A stretch of DNA of 6,455 bases from Thermodesulfovibrionales bacterium (GCA_919901705.1 CAKKPR010000078.1:1-6455); one strand, 5' to 3'; shown: positions 1 to 6,282, counted from the first letter of the stretch. Notes: a model not told the origin generated them from the letters alone. Translations and numbers: made by a program.

Positions 1-285
1 ATATTTTTCCGCAATATCTCCGGCTGCCCTTATTATCCCGTCCGTGACTTCAATGATAAAATAATTTTCCCAATCTCTGTCCAGATCCTCTACAACCTTT
101 CGCAATGCCTTAATCGGAAAACCGTCATCTCTTTGTTTTCTTGCAAAGGCAGCCCTCGCCTCTGCATAGGCAATTTTTGAAGCGGCAATAACAGTTGCTC
201 TTCGAGCTATATCCCTGATTATCTCAGAGCCTGCTTCTTCGACATATAGCTTGACCAGAGAGCTCGTGTCCAGATAGACGATCAT
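1..285 (-). CDS. vapC: VapC-type PIN-domain toxin, C-terminus cut by window edge
   Basis: The visible 95 residues begin MIVYLDTSSLVKLYVEE, the typical PIN-domain opening, with the first conserved acidic residue at D6 and a likely second at E42 (in AYAEARAAF). The third and fourth acidic residues, usually in a DAxHLA-like segment, would lie just beyond the left edge, so catalytic completeness cannot be judged. PIN toxins of the VapC family are Mg-dependent endoribonucleases that cut tRNA or rRNA and are held inactive by the partner antitoxin. The ATG overlaps the antitoxin stop codon as ATGA (285 down to 282), which fixes the start and implies translational coupling. Family assignment is strong from the N-terminus and gene partner. 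The RNA target is unknown. Confidence 0.9.
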   Translation of the reverse strand, partial: MIVYLDTSSLVKLYVEEAGSEIIRDIARRATVIAASKIAYAEARAAFARKQRDDGFPIKALRKVVEDLDRDWENYFIIEVTDGIIRAAGDIAEKY

Positions 286-551
286 CTTCTGTCTTCAAGG
301 ACTATCTCTGAAACGGTCTTCCCTTTAATCCTTACAGGGCTTTTGCTGCCGGACGGCTTTCCGCCCTTCCACGAAGCAAACCCCTCATTAACAAGAGACA
401 AAAGATGCGAGTCTTCTGTTGCCCTCTCAACCGGAGTGATTGTTGCGATTACAGTCTCTCTTTCGGTAATTAAGACCTTCTCGCCTTTTTTAACCTCGCG
501 GAGATAGTGGCTCAACCTGTTTTTCAGTTCTTTTACGCCTGCTGCTATCAT
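282..551 (-). CDS. vapB: Phd/YefM-family antitoxin of the VapBC pair
   Basis: This 89-residue protein has the Phd/YefM N-terminal DNA-binding pattern GVKELKNRLSHYLREVKKG at residues 5-23, followed by EKVLITERETVIATITPV. The C-terminal part (about 45-89), ending GKTVSEIVLEDRR, matches the toxin-binding tail seen in antitoxins paired with PIN toxins. It should bind and neutralise the downstream toxin and, as in this family generally, repress its own operon by binding palindromic operators. The start at 551 is chosen because it gives the complete N-terminal fold. There is no Shine-Dalgarno sequence, and the -10 box ends only 8 bases before the ATG, so the mRNA is probably leaderless or nearly so. 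The gene overlaps the toxin gene by 4 bases. Confidence 0.92.
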   Translation of the reverse strand: MIAAGVKELKNRLSHYLREVKKGEKVLITERETVIATITPVERATEDSHLLSLVNEGFASWKGGKPSGSKSPVRIKGKTVSEIVLEDRR

Positions 552-557
552 GGCTAC

Positions 558-587
558 ATTTTATACCTTGGTAGCTACCTTTGTCAA
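558..587 (-). promoter_or_regulatory. Sigma70-type promoter of the vapBC operon
   Basis: Reading the minus strand, a perfect -35 box TTGACA lies at 587-582, followed after a 16-base spacer by TATAAA at 565-560 (TATAAAAT through 558). Transcription should begin near 553, so the message starts about at the antitoxin ATG (551). The spacer contains the palindrome GGTAGCTACC. The call rests on box matches and spacing only. Confidence 0.75.
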
Positions 588-590
588 AGG
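570..590. promoter_or_regulatory. Two adjacent palindromes, probable vapB operator
   Basis: GGTAGCTACC (570-579) is a perfect 10-base palindrome inside the promoter spacer. CCTTTGTCAAAGG (578-590) is a perfect dyad around position 584 that covers the -35 box. They share two bases. The pentamer ACCTT also recurs at 565-569 and 577-581. Phd/VapB antitoxins usually autorepress through palindromes placed exactly like this, so these are the best operator candidates. Binding itself is inferred. Confidence 0.6.
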
Positions 591-665
591 GTTTCTCTGA
601 TAAGGTAGTATTTTAAAATCTTCTCCTTGTGTTCAAAGACAATCCCCTCATTCATCTCCGCCTTC

Positions 666-680
666 TGTGTTATTCTTAAA
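666..680 (+). promoter_or_regulatory. Possible extended -10 promoter (15-base motif, copy 1)
   Basis: The 15-mer TGTGTTATTCTTAAA is repeated exactly at 1879-1893, each time just ahead of a plus-strand gene. It contains TG-T-TATTCT, an extended -10 arrangement (hexamer 671-676). The predicted start near 683 would leave a leader of about 17 bases before the ATG at 700. No good -35 box is seen 17 bases upstream. Confidence 0.4.
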
Positions 681-699
681 CCATAAGGCAGCGCAACTT

Positions 700-1830
700 A
701 TGCAAAAGAAAACAAAGAAGATCATCATATTAATACTACTGGTTTTGACTGTAATGTTGGGTGGATTCGGAGCAATCCTTTATAAAGCCGGATTAATGCC
801 CCGATACGACAGGGGTCATACCCTTCACAGCCCGATTTTCAGCAATGGCGGCTCAAAGGTCTATTTTATTTCACGGAGAACATCGGGAATCTCATGGGGG
901 CCCGGGCTTGAGTTTTTTACTCCTCCCGCAAAGTTGATTTTTCTTAGTGACCGTTTTCAACTTAATTCCATAGATATAAAAACTAAGGGGATAAAAACAC
1001 TTCACACATGGAAAGTCCCGCATGACAGCGAACCGAAATTACAATATCGAAACTGGCTTTTCGGCATACCCGGCACTGAACTAATAATTAGGGAGGGTAA
1101 AATTCACTTTAAAATAGGGCTTGATGTTTTTAAGGATAATGTGCCGTATGCAAGGGATAACGAATGGCTGGTGGGATATTATGACATCGAGAATAATATC
1201 ACGGTTGAAACAAAACACTGGGAGCAATCATCTGAGATGCCTAATCAATGGCCTGAAGAAATCCTGTTTGGGGATCTTGAGGTAATGAACTACAAAAACA
1301 AGGCTATCCTTATTCATAACAGCAAAACAAACGATATAAATGTCCTGCTCAAGGCTAACACCGAGGCGTCTGTTTCGGATGAATTCGTAAAAACAATCAA
1401 CTTGAGCGAACTCTCCTATAGAAAACAGCTTGAGAGGCTTAGAACTATCAGAGAAACGAATGCGAGCCTTATTGAGCGGTTCAAACAAGAAGGTTATCCT
1501 GAAATTGAGGCGCATCTCAAAGCAGGTGACGAACTTGAGAAGATGGGATTATATCCCAAATCACCCAAGATAAAGGCAAAATCTGTTACCAGTGCTAGCG
1601 GTGATTTTGTCGTCTTCAAAATCACCAAAGAAGAATTTGACTTTGGCCTTTTCCCTGATATTGAAAAGGCGCTGAAGAAGGAAGGAGAAGAAATTCACTT
1701 CTGGGGGAAATACATCCGCCACAGGGATTATGATACAAGCGATAAGATAAACGCATACCTTTCCGAGGGGAATTATTCTTTTTATGTAATGACAGGAAAA
1801 AGGACTTATCTCCTGACTATTGAGCGATAA
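700..1830 (+). CDS. Membrane-anchored protein of unknown function, possible beta-propeller N-terminal part
   Basis: I do not recognise this 376-residue protein. Residues 3-7 (KKTKK) are followed by one hydrophobic segment (about 8-28) with no lipobox cysteine. This fits an uncleaved signal anchor with the rest of the chain outside the cytoplasmic membrane. The whole protein lacks cysteine. HSPIFSNGGSKVYFISR (about 42-58) resembles one blade of TolB/WD40-like propellers, and further beta-rich stretches follow. A charged, probably helical segment spans about 236-285. The ATG at 700 is preferred: AAGG at 685-688 gives a weak, distant ribosome site. The alternative GTG at 667 would add 11 residues but lies inside a 15-base motif that looks like a promoter. 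It diverges from vapBC and is separated from the radical SAM gene by 65 bases, so a functional link to either is unproven. Confidence 0.75.
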   Translation: MQKKTKKIIILILLVLTVMLGGFGAILYKAGLMPRYDRGHTLHSPIFSNGGSKVYFISRRTSGISWGPGLEFFTPPAKLIFLSDRFQLNSIDIKTKGIKTLHTWKVPHDSEPKLQYRNWLFGIPGTELIIREGKIHFKIGLDVFKDNVPYARDNEWLVGYYDIENNITVETKHWEQSSEMPNQWPEEILFGDLEVMNYKNKAILIHNSKTNDINVLLKANTEASVSDEFVKTINLSELSYRKQLERLRTIRETNASLIERFKQEGYPEIEAHLKAGDELEKMGLYPKSPKIKAKSVTSASGDFVVFKITKEEFDFGLFPDIEKALKKEGEEIHFWGKYIRHRDYDTSDKINAYLSEGNYSFYVMTGKRTYLLTIER

Positions 1831-1878
1831 CATATCGAATAAAGTGCCTGTTCTGTTTTTCAGAGCCTTTTGTTATTT

Positions 1879-1893
1879 TGTGTTATTCTTAAA
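1879..1893 (+). promoter_or_regulatory. Possible extended -10 promoter of the radical SAM gene (15-base motif, copy 2)
   Basis: This is an exact second copy of TGTGTTATTCTTAAA (also 666-680). The extended -10 TG-T-TATTCT ends at 1889, six bases before the ATG at 1896, so transcription would begin at or next to the start codon. No Shine-Dalgarno sequence precedes this gene, which fits leaderless translation. No convincing -35 box is seen. Confidence 0.45.
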
Positions 1894-1895
1894 TA

Positions 1896-4424
1896 ATGAA
1901 TCTTTCACTTTTTCAAAAACCAAGCAGATACATAAACAGTGAGGTAAACTCTCTCAGAAAAGAGGGAGAGGTGCGAGTTGCCCTCGCATTTCCGGACATC
2001 TATGACGTCGGGATGTCACATCTGGGGCTTAAGATACTTTACAAGATTATAAATGACCTCCCGTATGCCTCTGCTGAAAGAGCATTTCACCCCTGGCTTG
2101 ACCTCGAAAAAGAGATGAAACATAAGGGCATCCTCCTTTCTTCCCTTGAAACAGAAAGGCCTTTAAAGGATTTTGATATTTTAGGGTTCAGCCTTCAATA
2201 CGAGCTTTCTTATACAACTGTACTTAACATGCTCCACCTCGCCGGAATTCCGATAAGAAGTGAGCATAGGGCAGAAGAAAAATGGCCGCTTGTAATCGCG
2301 GGAGGGCCATGCACTGTTAATCCAATGCCGATGTCGCCTTTTATAGATGCATTTCTTATAGGAGACGGCGAAGAGGCAATCGTTGAGATATTGGACACAT
2401 ACAGGATATGGGAAAAAGAAGGCGACGGCAAAAAGGAGTCTGTCTTAAAGGCACTTTCTCAAATCAAGGGAATGTATGTGCCGTCACTACACGCTACACG
2501 CTGCACGCTGCACGCTGAACATGTCAAACGCCGTTACATCGAATCCCTCGACAATTTCCCATATCCTGAATCGCCGGTTGTCCCCTATACATCTATTGTG
2601 CACGACAGAGTTAATGTCGAAGTTTCAAGAGGCTGTACAATGGGATGCAGGTTCTGCCAGGCAGGAATGATTTACAGGCCCCTTCGTGAAAGAAACCCGG
2701 GAAATGCTTTAAGAATAGCTGAAAAATCTCTCAAAAATACAGGCCACGAAGAGGTTTCTTTCACATCCCTGAGCGCAGGTGATTATTCATGCCTTCTGCC
2801 TTTGCTGAAAGCATTCAACTGCCGTTTTTCAGACCGGAAGATTTCCCTGTCTTTGCCCTCATTGCGGGTTGCTGCTGTAAGTCAGGATGTACTAAAGGAG
2901 ATTAAAAGTGTAAGAAAGACAGGATTCACAATAGCGCCTGAAGCAGCAACAGGAAGGCTCAGAAATGTGATAAACAAGGACTTCACAGAAGAAGATTATG
3001 AGCGAAGCCTTAAGGCGCTTTTTGAAGAAGGCTGGCAGAAACTTAAACTCTATTTCATGGTAGGCCTTCCGACAGAGACACAGGAAGATATTGAAGCTAT
3101 TCCTGATATGGCGCTCAAGGCATTGAAGATTGCAAAAAAACATACAAACAGATATGTGACCATAAACATCACTCTGTCACCATTTGTTCCAAAACCCCAC
3201 ACCCCATTTCAATGGTACGGGCAGGAGAACATCGGCAGGATAAAGGAAAAGCTGAACTTCCTGAAAAACATGCTTCACAGAAAGAAATTGAAGGCCAAAG
3301 CACACAATGAAGAGATGAGTCTTTTGGAGGCAGTATTTGCACGCGGAGACGAAAAGCTTTCAAATCTTATAGAGGAGGCATGGTCATCGGGTTGCATGCT
3401 TGATCCATGGACAGAGTCTTTTGATTTTAATAAATGGGTCAGCGCAATGGAGAAAACAGGGATAGATGCTTCTGCCTATGCAGAAAAAACATACACAAAA
3501 GATGAACCGCTGCCCTGGGACGTCATTGATACAGGGATCAAAAAAGAATATCTCTATAAAGAATATCAGAAAGCAATATCAGCAGAGATAACAACTGATT
3601 GCAGAAAAAAATGTCATGCATGCGGACTTGAATGCAAAGAAGTGAAAAGTGAAGAAAGCGATCCCCTTGGTTTGTCATTGCGAGGCAAAGCCGAAGCAAT
3701 CTCAAAAGACGAGATTCCTCGCCTTGCTCGGAATGACAGGTCAGAAGTTTTGCGGGTGCGCGTTGAATTTTCCAAAACAGGCAAACTGAAATACCTTTCG
3801 CACCTTGAAGTAGTAACAGCAATCATCCGGGCAATGAAAAGGGCCGGCATCCCGCTTATATATTCGCAAGGATTTCATCCTTCACCGCGAATATCTTTTG
3901 GCCCTGCGCTCGGTGTCGGTATTTCCGGCATTAAAGAATACTTTGATATGGAGATAAAGGAGCCGTTTGATATAAACTATCTCTTATCAGAAGTGAATTC
4001 TGTTCTGCCGGAGGGGTTGAAGTTGAGGGATTGCGCCCTGATTTCAGCTAAAGAACCTTCCCTCAGCAGTTTCGTATCAAGGTATGAATATGAAATAATA
4101 TGCCCTGATTCCTCAGTGGTGAAACAGTTTACTGAGAAGGAAGAAACTAACATAAGACAGATGATTGAAGATATAAAAGTTATAGATAAAAAAACAGTCA
4201 GATTAATACTGGTTGATAAGGAAAGCAAAAAAGTAAGGCTGAGTGAACTGCTGCCGGAGATATTCAATGTCCCATGCGGAGAACTTGATATAACGAGGCT
4301 TGCGATGTACGGTCGGAATCGACTCGCAACGAGCTGGAAAAGCAGATGGTCTATCCCTTTGGAAGTTATAACATTGCAAAATGCAGATTGTAAAATACAT
4401 ATTGCAAATTCAAGGAGAGTTTAA
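1896..4424 (+). CDS. Fused radical SAM protein (TIGR03960 core plus TIGR03936/DUF2344 C-terminal domain)
   Basis: 842 residues. Residues about 20-200 form a cobalamin-binding-like domain (SHLGLKIL, GFSLQYELSYT, IAGGPC, IGDGEEA) that lacks the DxHxxG cobalamin histidine motif. The radical SAM core follows, with the [4Fe-4S] cysteines C247, C251 and C254 in RGCTMGCRFCQAG, so SAM cleavage is expected. A second cysteine cluster (C569, C573, C576, C580) ends the TIGR03960-type part. From about residue 617 (VRVRVEFSKTGKLKYLSHLE, later YSQGFHPSPRISFGPALGVG) comes the DUF2344/TIGR03936 domain, which many bacteria encode separately. The substrate is unknown. Frequent pairing with rng and ribosomal genes suggests RNA or ribosome modification, an inference. 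Three repeat insertions are visible: a heptamer array at residues 199-208, a palindromic element at about 593-615, and a repeat-derived tail after PLEV (821-824). The start at 1896 fits the family N-terminus. The ribonuclease gene follows 51 bases later. Confidence 0.92.
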   Translation: MNLSLFQKPSRYINSEVNSLRKEGEVRVALAFPDIYDVGMSHLGLKILYKIINDLPYASAERAFHPWLDLEKEMKHKGILLSSLETERPLKDFDILGFSLQYELSYTTVLNMLHLAGIPIRSEHRAEEKWPLVIAGGPCTVNPMPMSPFIDAFLIGDGEEAIVEILDTYRIWEKEGDGKKESVLKALSQIKGMYVPSLHATRCTLHAEHVKRRYIESLDNFPYPESPVVPYTSIVHDRVNVEVSRGCTMGCRFCQAGMIYRPLRERNPGNALRIAEKSLKNTGHEEVSFTSLSAGDYSCLLPLLKAFNCRFSDRKISLSLPSLRVAAVSQDVLKEIKSVRKTGFTIAPEAATGRLRNVINKDFTEEDYERSLKALFEEGWQKLKLYFMVGLPTETQEDIEAIPDMALKALKIAKKHTNRYVTINITLSPFVPKPHTPFQWYGQENIGRIKEKLNFLKNMLHRKKLKAKAHNEEMSLLEAVFARGDEKLSNLIEEAWSSGCMLDPWTESFDFNKWVSAMEKTGIDASAYAEKTYTKDEPLPWDVIDTGIKKEYLYKEYQKAISAEITTDCRKKCHACGLECKEVKSEESDPLGLSLRGKAEAISKDEIPRLARNDRSEVLRVRVEFSKTGKLKYLSHLEVVTAIIRAMKRAGIPLIYSQGFHPSPRISFGPALGVGISGIKEYFDMEIKEPFDINYLLSEVNSVLPEGLKLRDCALISAKEPSLSSFVSRYEYEIICPDSSVVKQFTEKEETNIRQMIEDIKVIDKKTVRLILVDKESKKVRLSELLPEIFNVPCGELDITRLAMYGRNRLATSWKSRWSIPLEVITLQNADCKIHIANSRRV
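2490..2517 (+). repeat. Heptanucleotide array CACGCTR x4 inside the radical SAM gene
   Basis: Four head-to-tail 7-base units lie here: CACGCTA once, then CACGCTG three times, with a degenerate partial unit (CACTA) just before. Three units equal seven codons, so the array encodes the recurring peptide HATRCTL-HA (residues 199-207). It falls in the linker between the N-terminal domain and the radical SAM core, where extra length is probably tolerated. Confidence 0.85.
3673..3738. repeat. 66-bp palindromic element inserted in frame in the radical SAM gene
   Basis: The element starts TGTCATTGCGAGG and ends GCTCGGAATGACA, inverted ends matching at 11 of 13 positions. The left arm 3673-3703 and right arm 3711-3738 pair extensively around a 7-base loop (3704-3710). 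It shares TGTCATTGCGAGG and CGAAGCAATCT with the intergenic copy at 6095-6185. Its length is a multiple of three and the gene reads straight through, giving LSLRGKAEAIS...RLARNDR (residues 593-615). It lies exactly between the second cysteine cluster and the DUF2344 domain. No transposase is present, so it would be a non-autonomous or relic element. Confidence 0.85.
4373..4414 (+). repeat. AT-rich heptamer array forming the 3' end of the radical SAM gene
   Basis: Six consecutive 7-base units of an ATTGCAA type occur: ATTGCAA, AATGCAG, ATTGTAA, AATACAT, ATTGCAA, ATTCAAG. They encode the terminal residues LQNADCKIHIANS. DUF2344 proteins typically finish soon after a PLEV/PLEL-like motif, here residues 821-824, so the last 18 or so residues look repeat-derived. 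Confidence 0.7.
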
Positions 4425-4425
4425 C

Positions 4426-4460
4426 TTTGCATTTTACATTTTCCATTTTCCAATTTTCAT
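4426..4460 (+). repeat. Heptamer array TTTNCAT x5 between the radical SAM and ribonuclease genes
   Basis: The units are TTTGCAT, TTTACAT, TTTCCAT, TTTCCAA and TTTTCAT, in exact 7-base phase. They begin two bases after the stop codon and fill most of the 51-base spacer. The array is partly complementary to the array at 4373-4414: TGCAAA 4403-4408 can pair with TTTGCA 4426-4431, and TGTAAAA 4389-4395 with TTTTACA 4432-4438. The leader could therefore fold back over the upstream stop codon. Confidence 0.75.
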
Positions 4461-4475
4461 TGAACATGGTTCTTC

Positions 4476-5981
4476 ATGGCTAGTGAAATCCTGATTAATG
4501 CCACGCACGAAGAGATAAGGGTAGGCCTTCTTGACGGCGGACAGGTTGTTGAGTTCTATGTTGAAAGAAAGCGTGATGCAAGCCTTGTAGGTAATATATA
4601 TAAAGGCAAAGCAGTAAAGATACTTCCCGGAATGCAGTCTGCCTTTATAGACATCGGGCTTGAAAGGGCTGCTTTTCTTTATGTTGCCGATATAAGGGCT
4701 GATATCGAAGAGTATGCGCCGTTTCTTGAAGAGGAAGAAAAGGGCGATTCCATTGAGATCCTTTCGCGAAGAGGAAGGCCTGACCTGTCCATAGAGGAAC
4801 TGATACAGCCGGGACAGGAAATTCTAGTTCATGTTTCAAAGGATCCCATAGGAAGCAAAGGCGCACGCGTGACATCATACATAACTATGCCGGGGCGTCA
4901 TCTTGTGCTGATGCCTAACGTCGAGCATGTTGGAATTTCGAGAAGGATAGCGGACGAAAAAGAGAGGGCGCGATTGAAGTCTATAGTTGAGGCCATAAAA
5001 CCCAAGGGATATGGTCTTATAATCAGGACCGCAAGCGAGGGGTGCAGCGAAGAAGAGCTTCAAAAAGATCTTGAGTTTCTTATCTTGATCTGGGAGAACA
5101 TACAGAGGAAAAAAGATAAGGTAACAGCCCCTTCACTTCTTTACAGCGACCTGGACCTTGTGTTCAGAAGTATCCGGGACCTGCTGACCCAGAATGTTGA
5201 AAGGCTTGTAATTGATTCTCCCGAGGAATACGAAAAGATTAAGGAATTCGTCAAGACTTATTTCCCGAAACTGCTTGACAAGATAATTCTCTATGAAGGA
5301 CAGGAGCCGATATTCGATGCATTCGGCATAGAGCTGGACATCTCAAGGGCGCTGGGCAGAAAGGTCTGGCTTAAGTCAGGCGGGTATATAGTAATTGACC
5401 AGATAGAAGCCATGACTGTAATAGATGTAAATACAGGAAAATTCGTCGGCAAGGAAGGGCTTGAAGATACAATACTTAAAACAAACCTTGAGGCTGTAAA
5501 AGAGATTGCATATCAGATAAGGCTCAGAAACCTCGGCGGGATAATAATTATTGATTTCATAGACATGGAAAGACATGAAAACAGGGAAAAAGTGTTTAAT
5601 GCATTTGTTGAGGCAATGAAAAAAGACAGGGCCAAAAATACAATCTTCCATATATCCGAGCTCGGCCTCATACAGATGACCAGGAAACGCGTGAGGGAGA
5701 GTATCGGCAGAATACTCTGCGAACCATGCCCTTATTGCGAGGCAAAGGGTTTTGTGAAATCTCCCCGCACCCTCTGTTACGAGATATTAAGAAAAATAAC
5801 CAAGCTTGCCAAGCACGGCAGCGAGAAGATAATTGTCACAGCACACCCTTCTGTTGCAGAGCTTCTTTCTGATGAGGAAAGACTCGGGCTGGAGGAGATA
5901 GAGAACCGTTACGGCATAAAGGTCATAATAAAAGAAAGCATTCACCTTCATCAGGAAAACTACGAAATAGCATCACTCTAA
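4476..5981 (+). CDS. rng: Ribonuclease G/E family endoribonuclease
   Basis: 501 residues, the size of RNase G-like members rather than the long E. coli RNase E. The start MASEILINATHEEIRVGLL matches the family N-terminus. An S1 RNA-binding domain begins near residue 37 (LVGNIYKGKAVKILPGMQSAFIDIG) and, as in many RNase G proteins, contains an acidic and basic insertion around 80-105. The catalytic aspartates are recognisable as D317 (in VIDVNTGKF) and D360 (in IIIIDFIDMER), the counterparts of E. coli RNase E D303 and D346. C418-P-Y-C421 is the zinc-link CPxC motif used for dimerisation, with an extra C415. The enzyme makes 5'-end-sensitive cuts in single-stranded RNA for rRNA maturation and mRNA decay in the cytoplasm. 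No Shine-Dalgarno sequence is seen, so expression may rely on transcription through the radical SAM gene. The ribosomal genes rplU and rpmA that often follow rng are absent here. Confidence 0.95.
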   Translation: MASEILINATHEEIRVGLLDGGQVVEFYVERKRDASLVGNIYKGKAVKILPGMQSAFIDIGLERAAFLYVADIRADIEEYAPFLEEEEKGDSIEILSRRGRPDLSIEELIQPGQEILVHVSKDPIGSKGARVTSYITMPGRHLVLMPNVEHVGISRRIADEKERARLKSIVEAIKPKGYGLIIRTASEGCSEEELQKDLEFLILIWENIQRKKDKVTAPSLLYSDLDLVFRSIRDLLTQNVERLVIDSPEEYEKIKEFVKTYFPKLLDKIILYEGQEPIFDAFGIELDISRALGRKVWLKSGGYIVIDQIEAMTVIDVNTGKFVGKEGLEDTILKTNLEAVKEIAYQIRLRNLGGIIIIDFIDMERHENREKVFNAFVEAMKKDRAKNTIFHISELGLIQMTRKRVRESIGRILCEPCPYCEAKGFVKSPRTLCYEILRKITKLAKHGSEKIIVTAHPSVAELLSDEERLGLEEIENRYGIKVIIKESIHLHQENYEIASL

Positions 5982-6046
5982 CGTTCGGCAGTATAGATAC
6001 AGGCATCTTTATCTTTAAGAACAGGAGGGAATAATCTTTTCGCTCA

Positions 6047-6089
6047 TTCTCGGGCCTTGCCCTCCGAGGAATTTTACCTCTTTATTTTA
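6047..6089 (+). terminator. Probable intrinsic terminator after rng
   Basis: TTCTCGG (6047-6053) pairs with CCGAGGA (6064-6070), one pair being G-U, around a 10-base loop. A T-rich run follows (ATTTTACCTCTTTATTTT, 6071-6088). It lies 65 bases past the rng stop. An alternative small hairpin, GGGC-CTT-GCCC (6052-6062), competes with it. The T tract is interrupted, so efficiency is uncertain. Confidence 0.45.
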
Positions 6090-6094
6090 AAAAA

Positions 6095-6185
6095 TGTCAT
6101 TGCGAGGAGTTTTACGACGAAGCAATCTTTCTTAAGACCTTAAAAATTAAGAGATTGCCACGGTCGAAACGACCTCGCAATGACA
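6095..6185. repeat. 91-bp MITE-like palindromic repeat, intergenic copy
   Basis: Perfect 13-base inverted ends, TGTCATTGCGAGG (6095-6107) and CCTCGCAATGACA (6173-6185), bound a longer imperfect palindrome. Arms 6095-6128 and 6152-6185 match at 25 of 34 positions around a 23-base loop. It shares its ends and CGAAGCAATCT with the copy at 3673-3738. No clear target-site duplication is visible in the AT-rich flanks and there is no coding capacity for a transposase. Repeats with CATTGCGAG ends recur in many bacterial genomes. Confidence 0.85.
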
Positions 6186-6268
6186 AATAATGAATTGTCG
6201 GACAACTTGCAAGCGACAGGGAATTACAAAGTAAACTTGACTACTAAATTTTTAGAACTGATATAGGT

Positions 6269-6282
6269 TAAAATATTACGCT
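6269..6282 (+). promoter_or_regulatory. Possible -10 box directly ahead of the larE-like gene
   Basis: TAAAAT (6269-6274) matches the -10 consensus at five of six positions and ends 8 bases before the ATG at 6283, again predicting a leaderless or near-leaderless message. TTGACT at 6237-6242 is a good -35 sequence but is 26 bases away, too far for standard spacing. No Shine-Dalgarno sequence is seen. Confidence 0.35.

Noticed and set aside
584..655. Minus-strand 23-codon ORF starting ATGAATGAGG, with AAGG five bases ahead of its start
   Set aside because: It is very short, overlaps the vapBC -35 box and second dyad, matches no family I know, and could equally be the eroded end of an older gene. 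Not enough support to call it.
667..699. GTG at 667 as the start of the membrane protein gene
   Set aside because: It lies inside the repeated 15-mer that looks like a promoter, has no ribosome site, and the ATG at 700 places a lysine-rich stretch directly before the membrane segment, as expected.
1825..1837. CGATA-ACA-TATCG hairpin at the end of the membrane protein gene as a terminator
   Set aside because: The stem is only 5 AT-rich pairs, overlaps the stop codon and has no T run directly after it.
3538..3850. Long reverse-strand open frames opposite the palindromic element
   Set aside because: They run antisense to a well-supported gene and stay open partly because the palindrome codes on both strands. 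No start signals or family match.
4465..4482. Five-codon upstream ORF (MVLHG) whose stop overlaps the second codon of rng
   Set aside because: Such tiny ORFs arise by chance, it has no ribosome site, and nothing shows it is translated.
5376..5651. Reverse-strand open frame within rng
   Set aside because: It is a shadow of the strongly conserved catalytic region of the ribonuclease.
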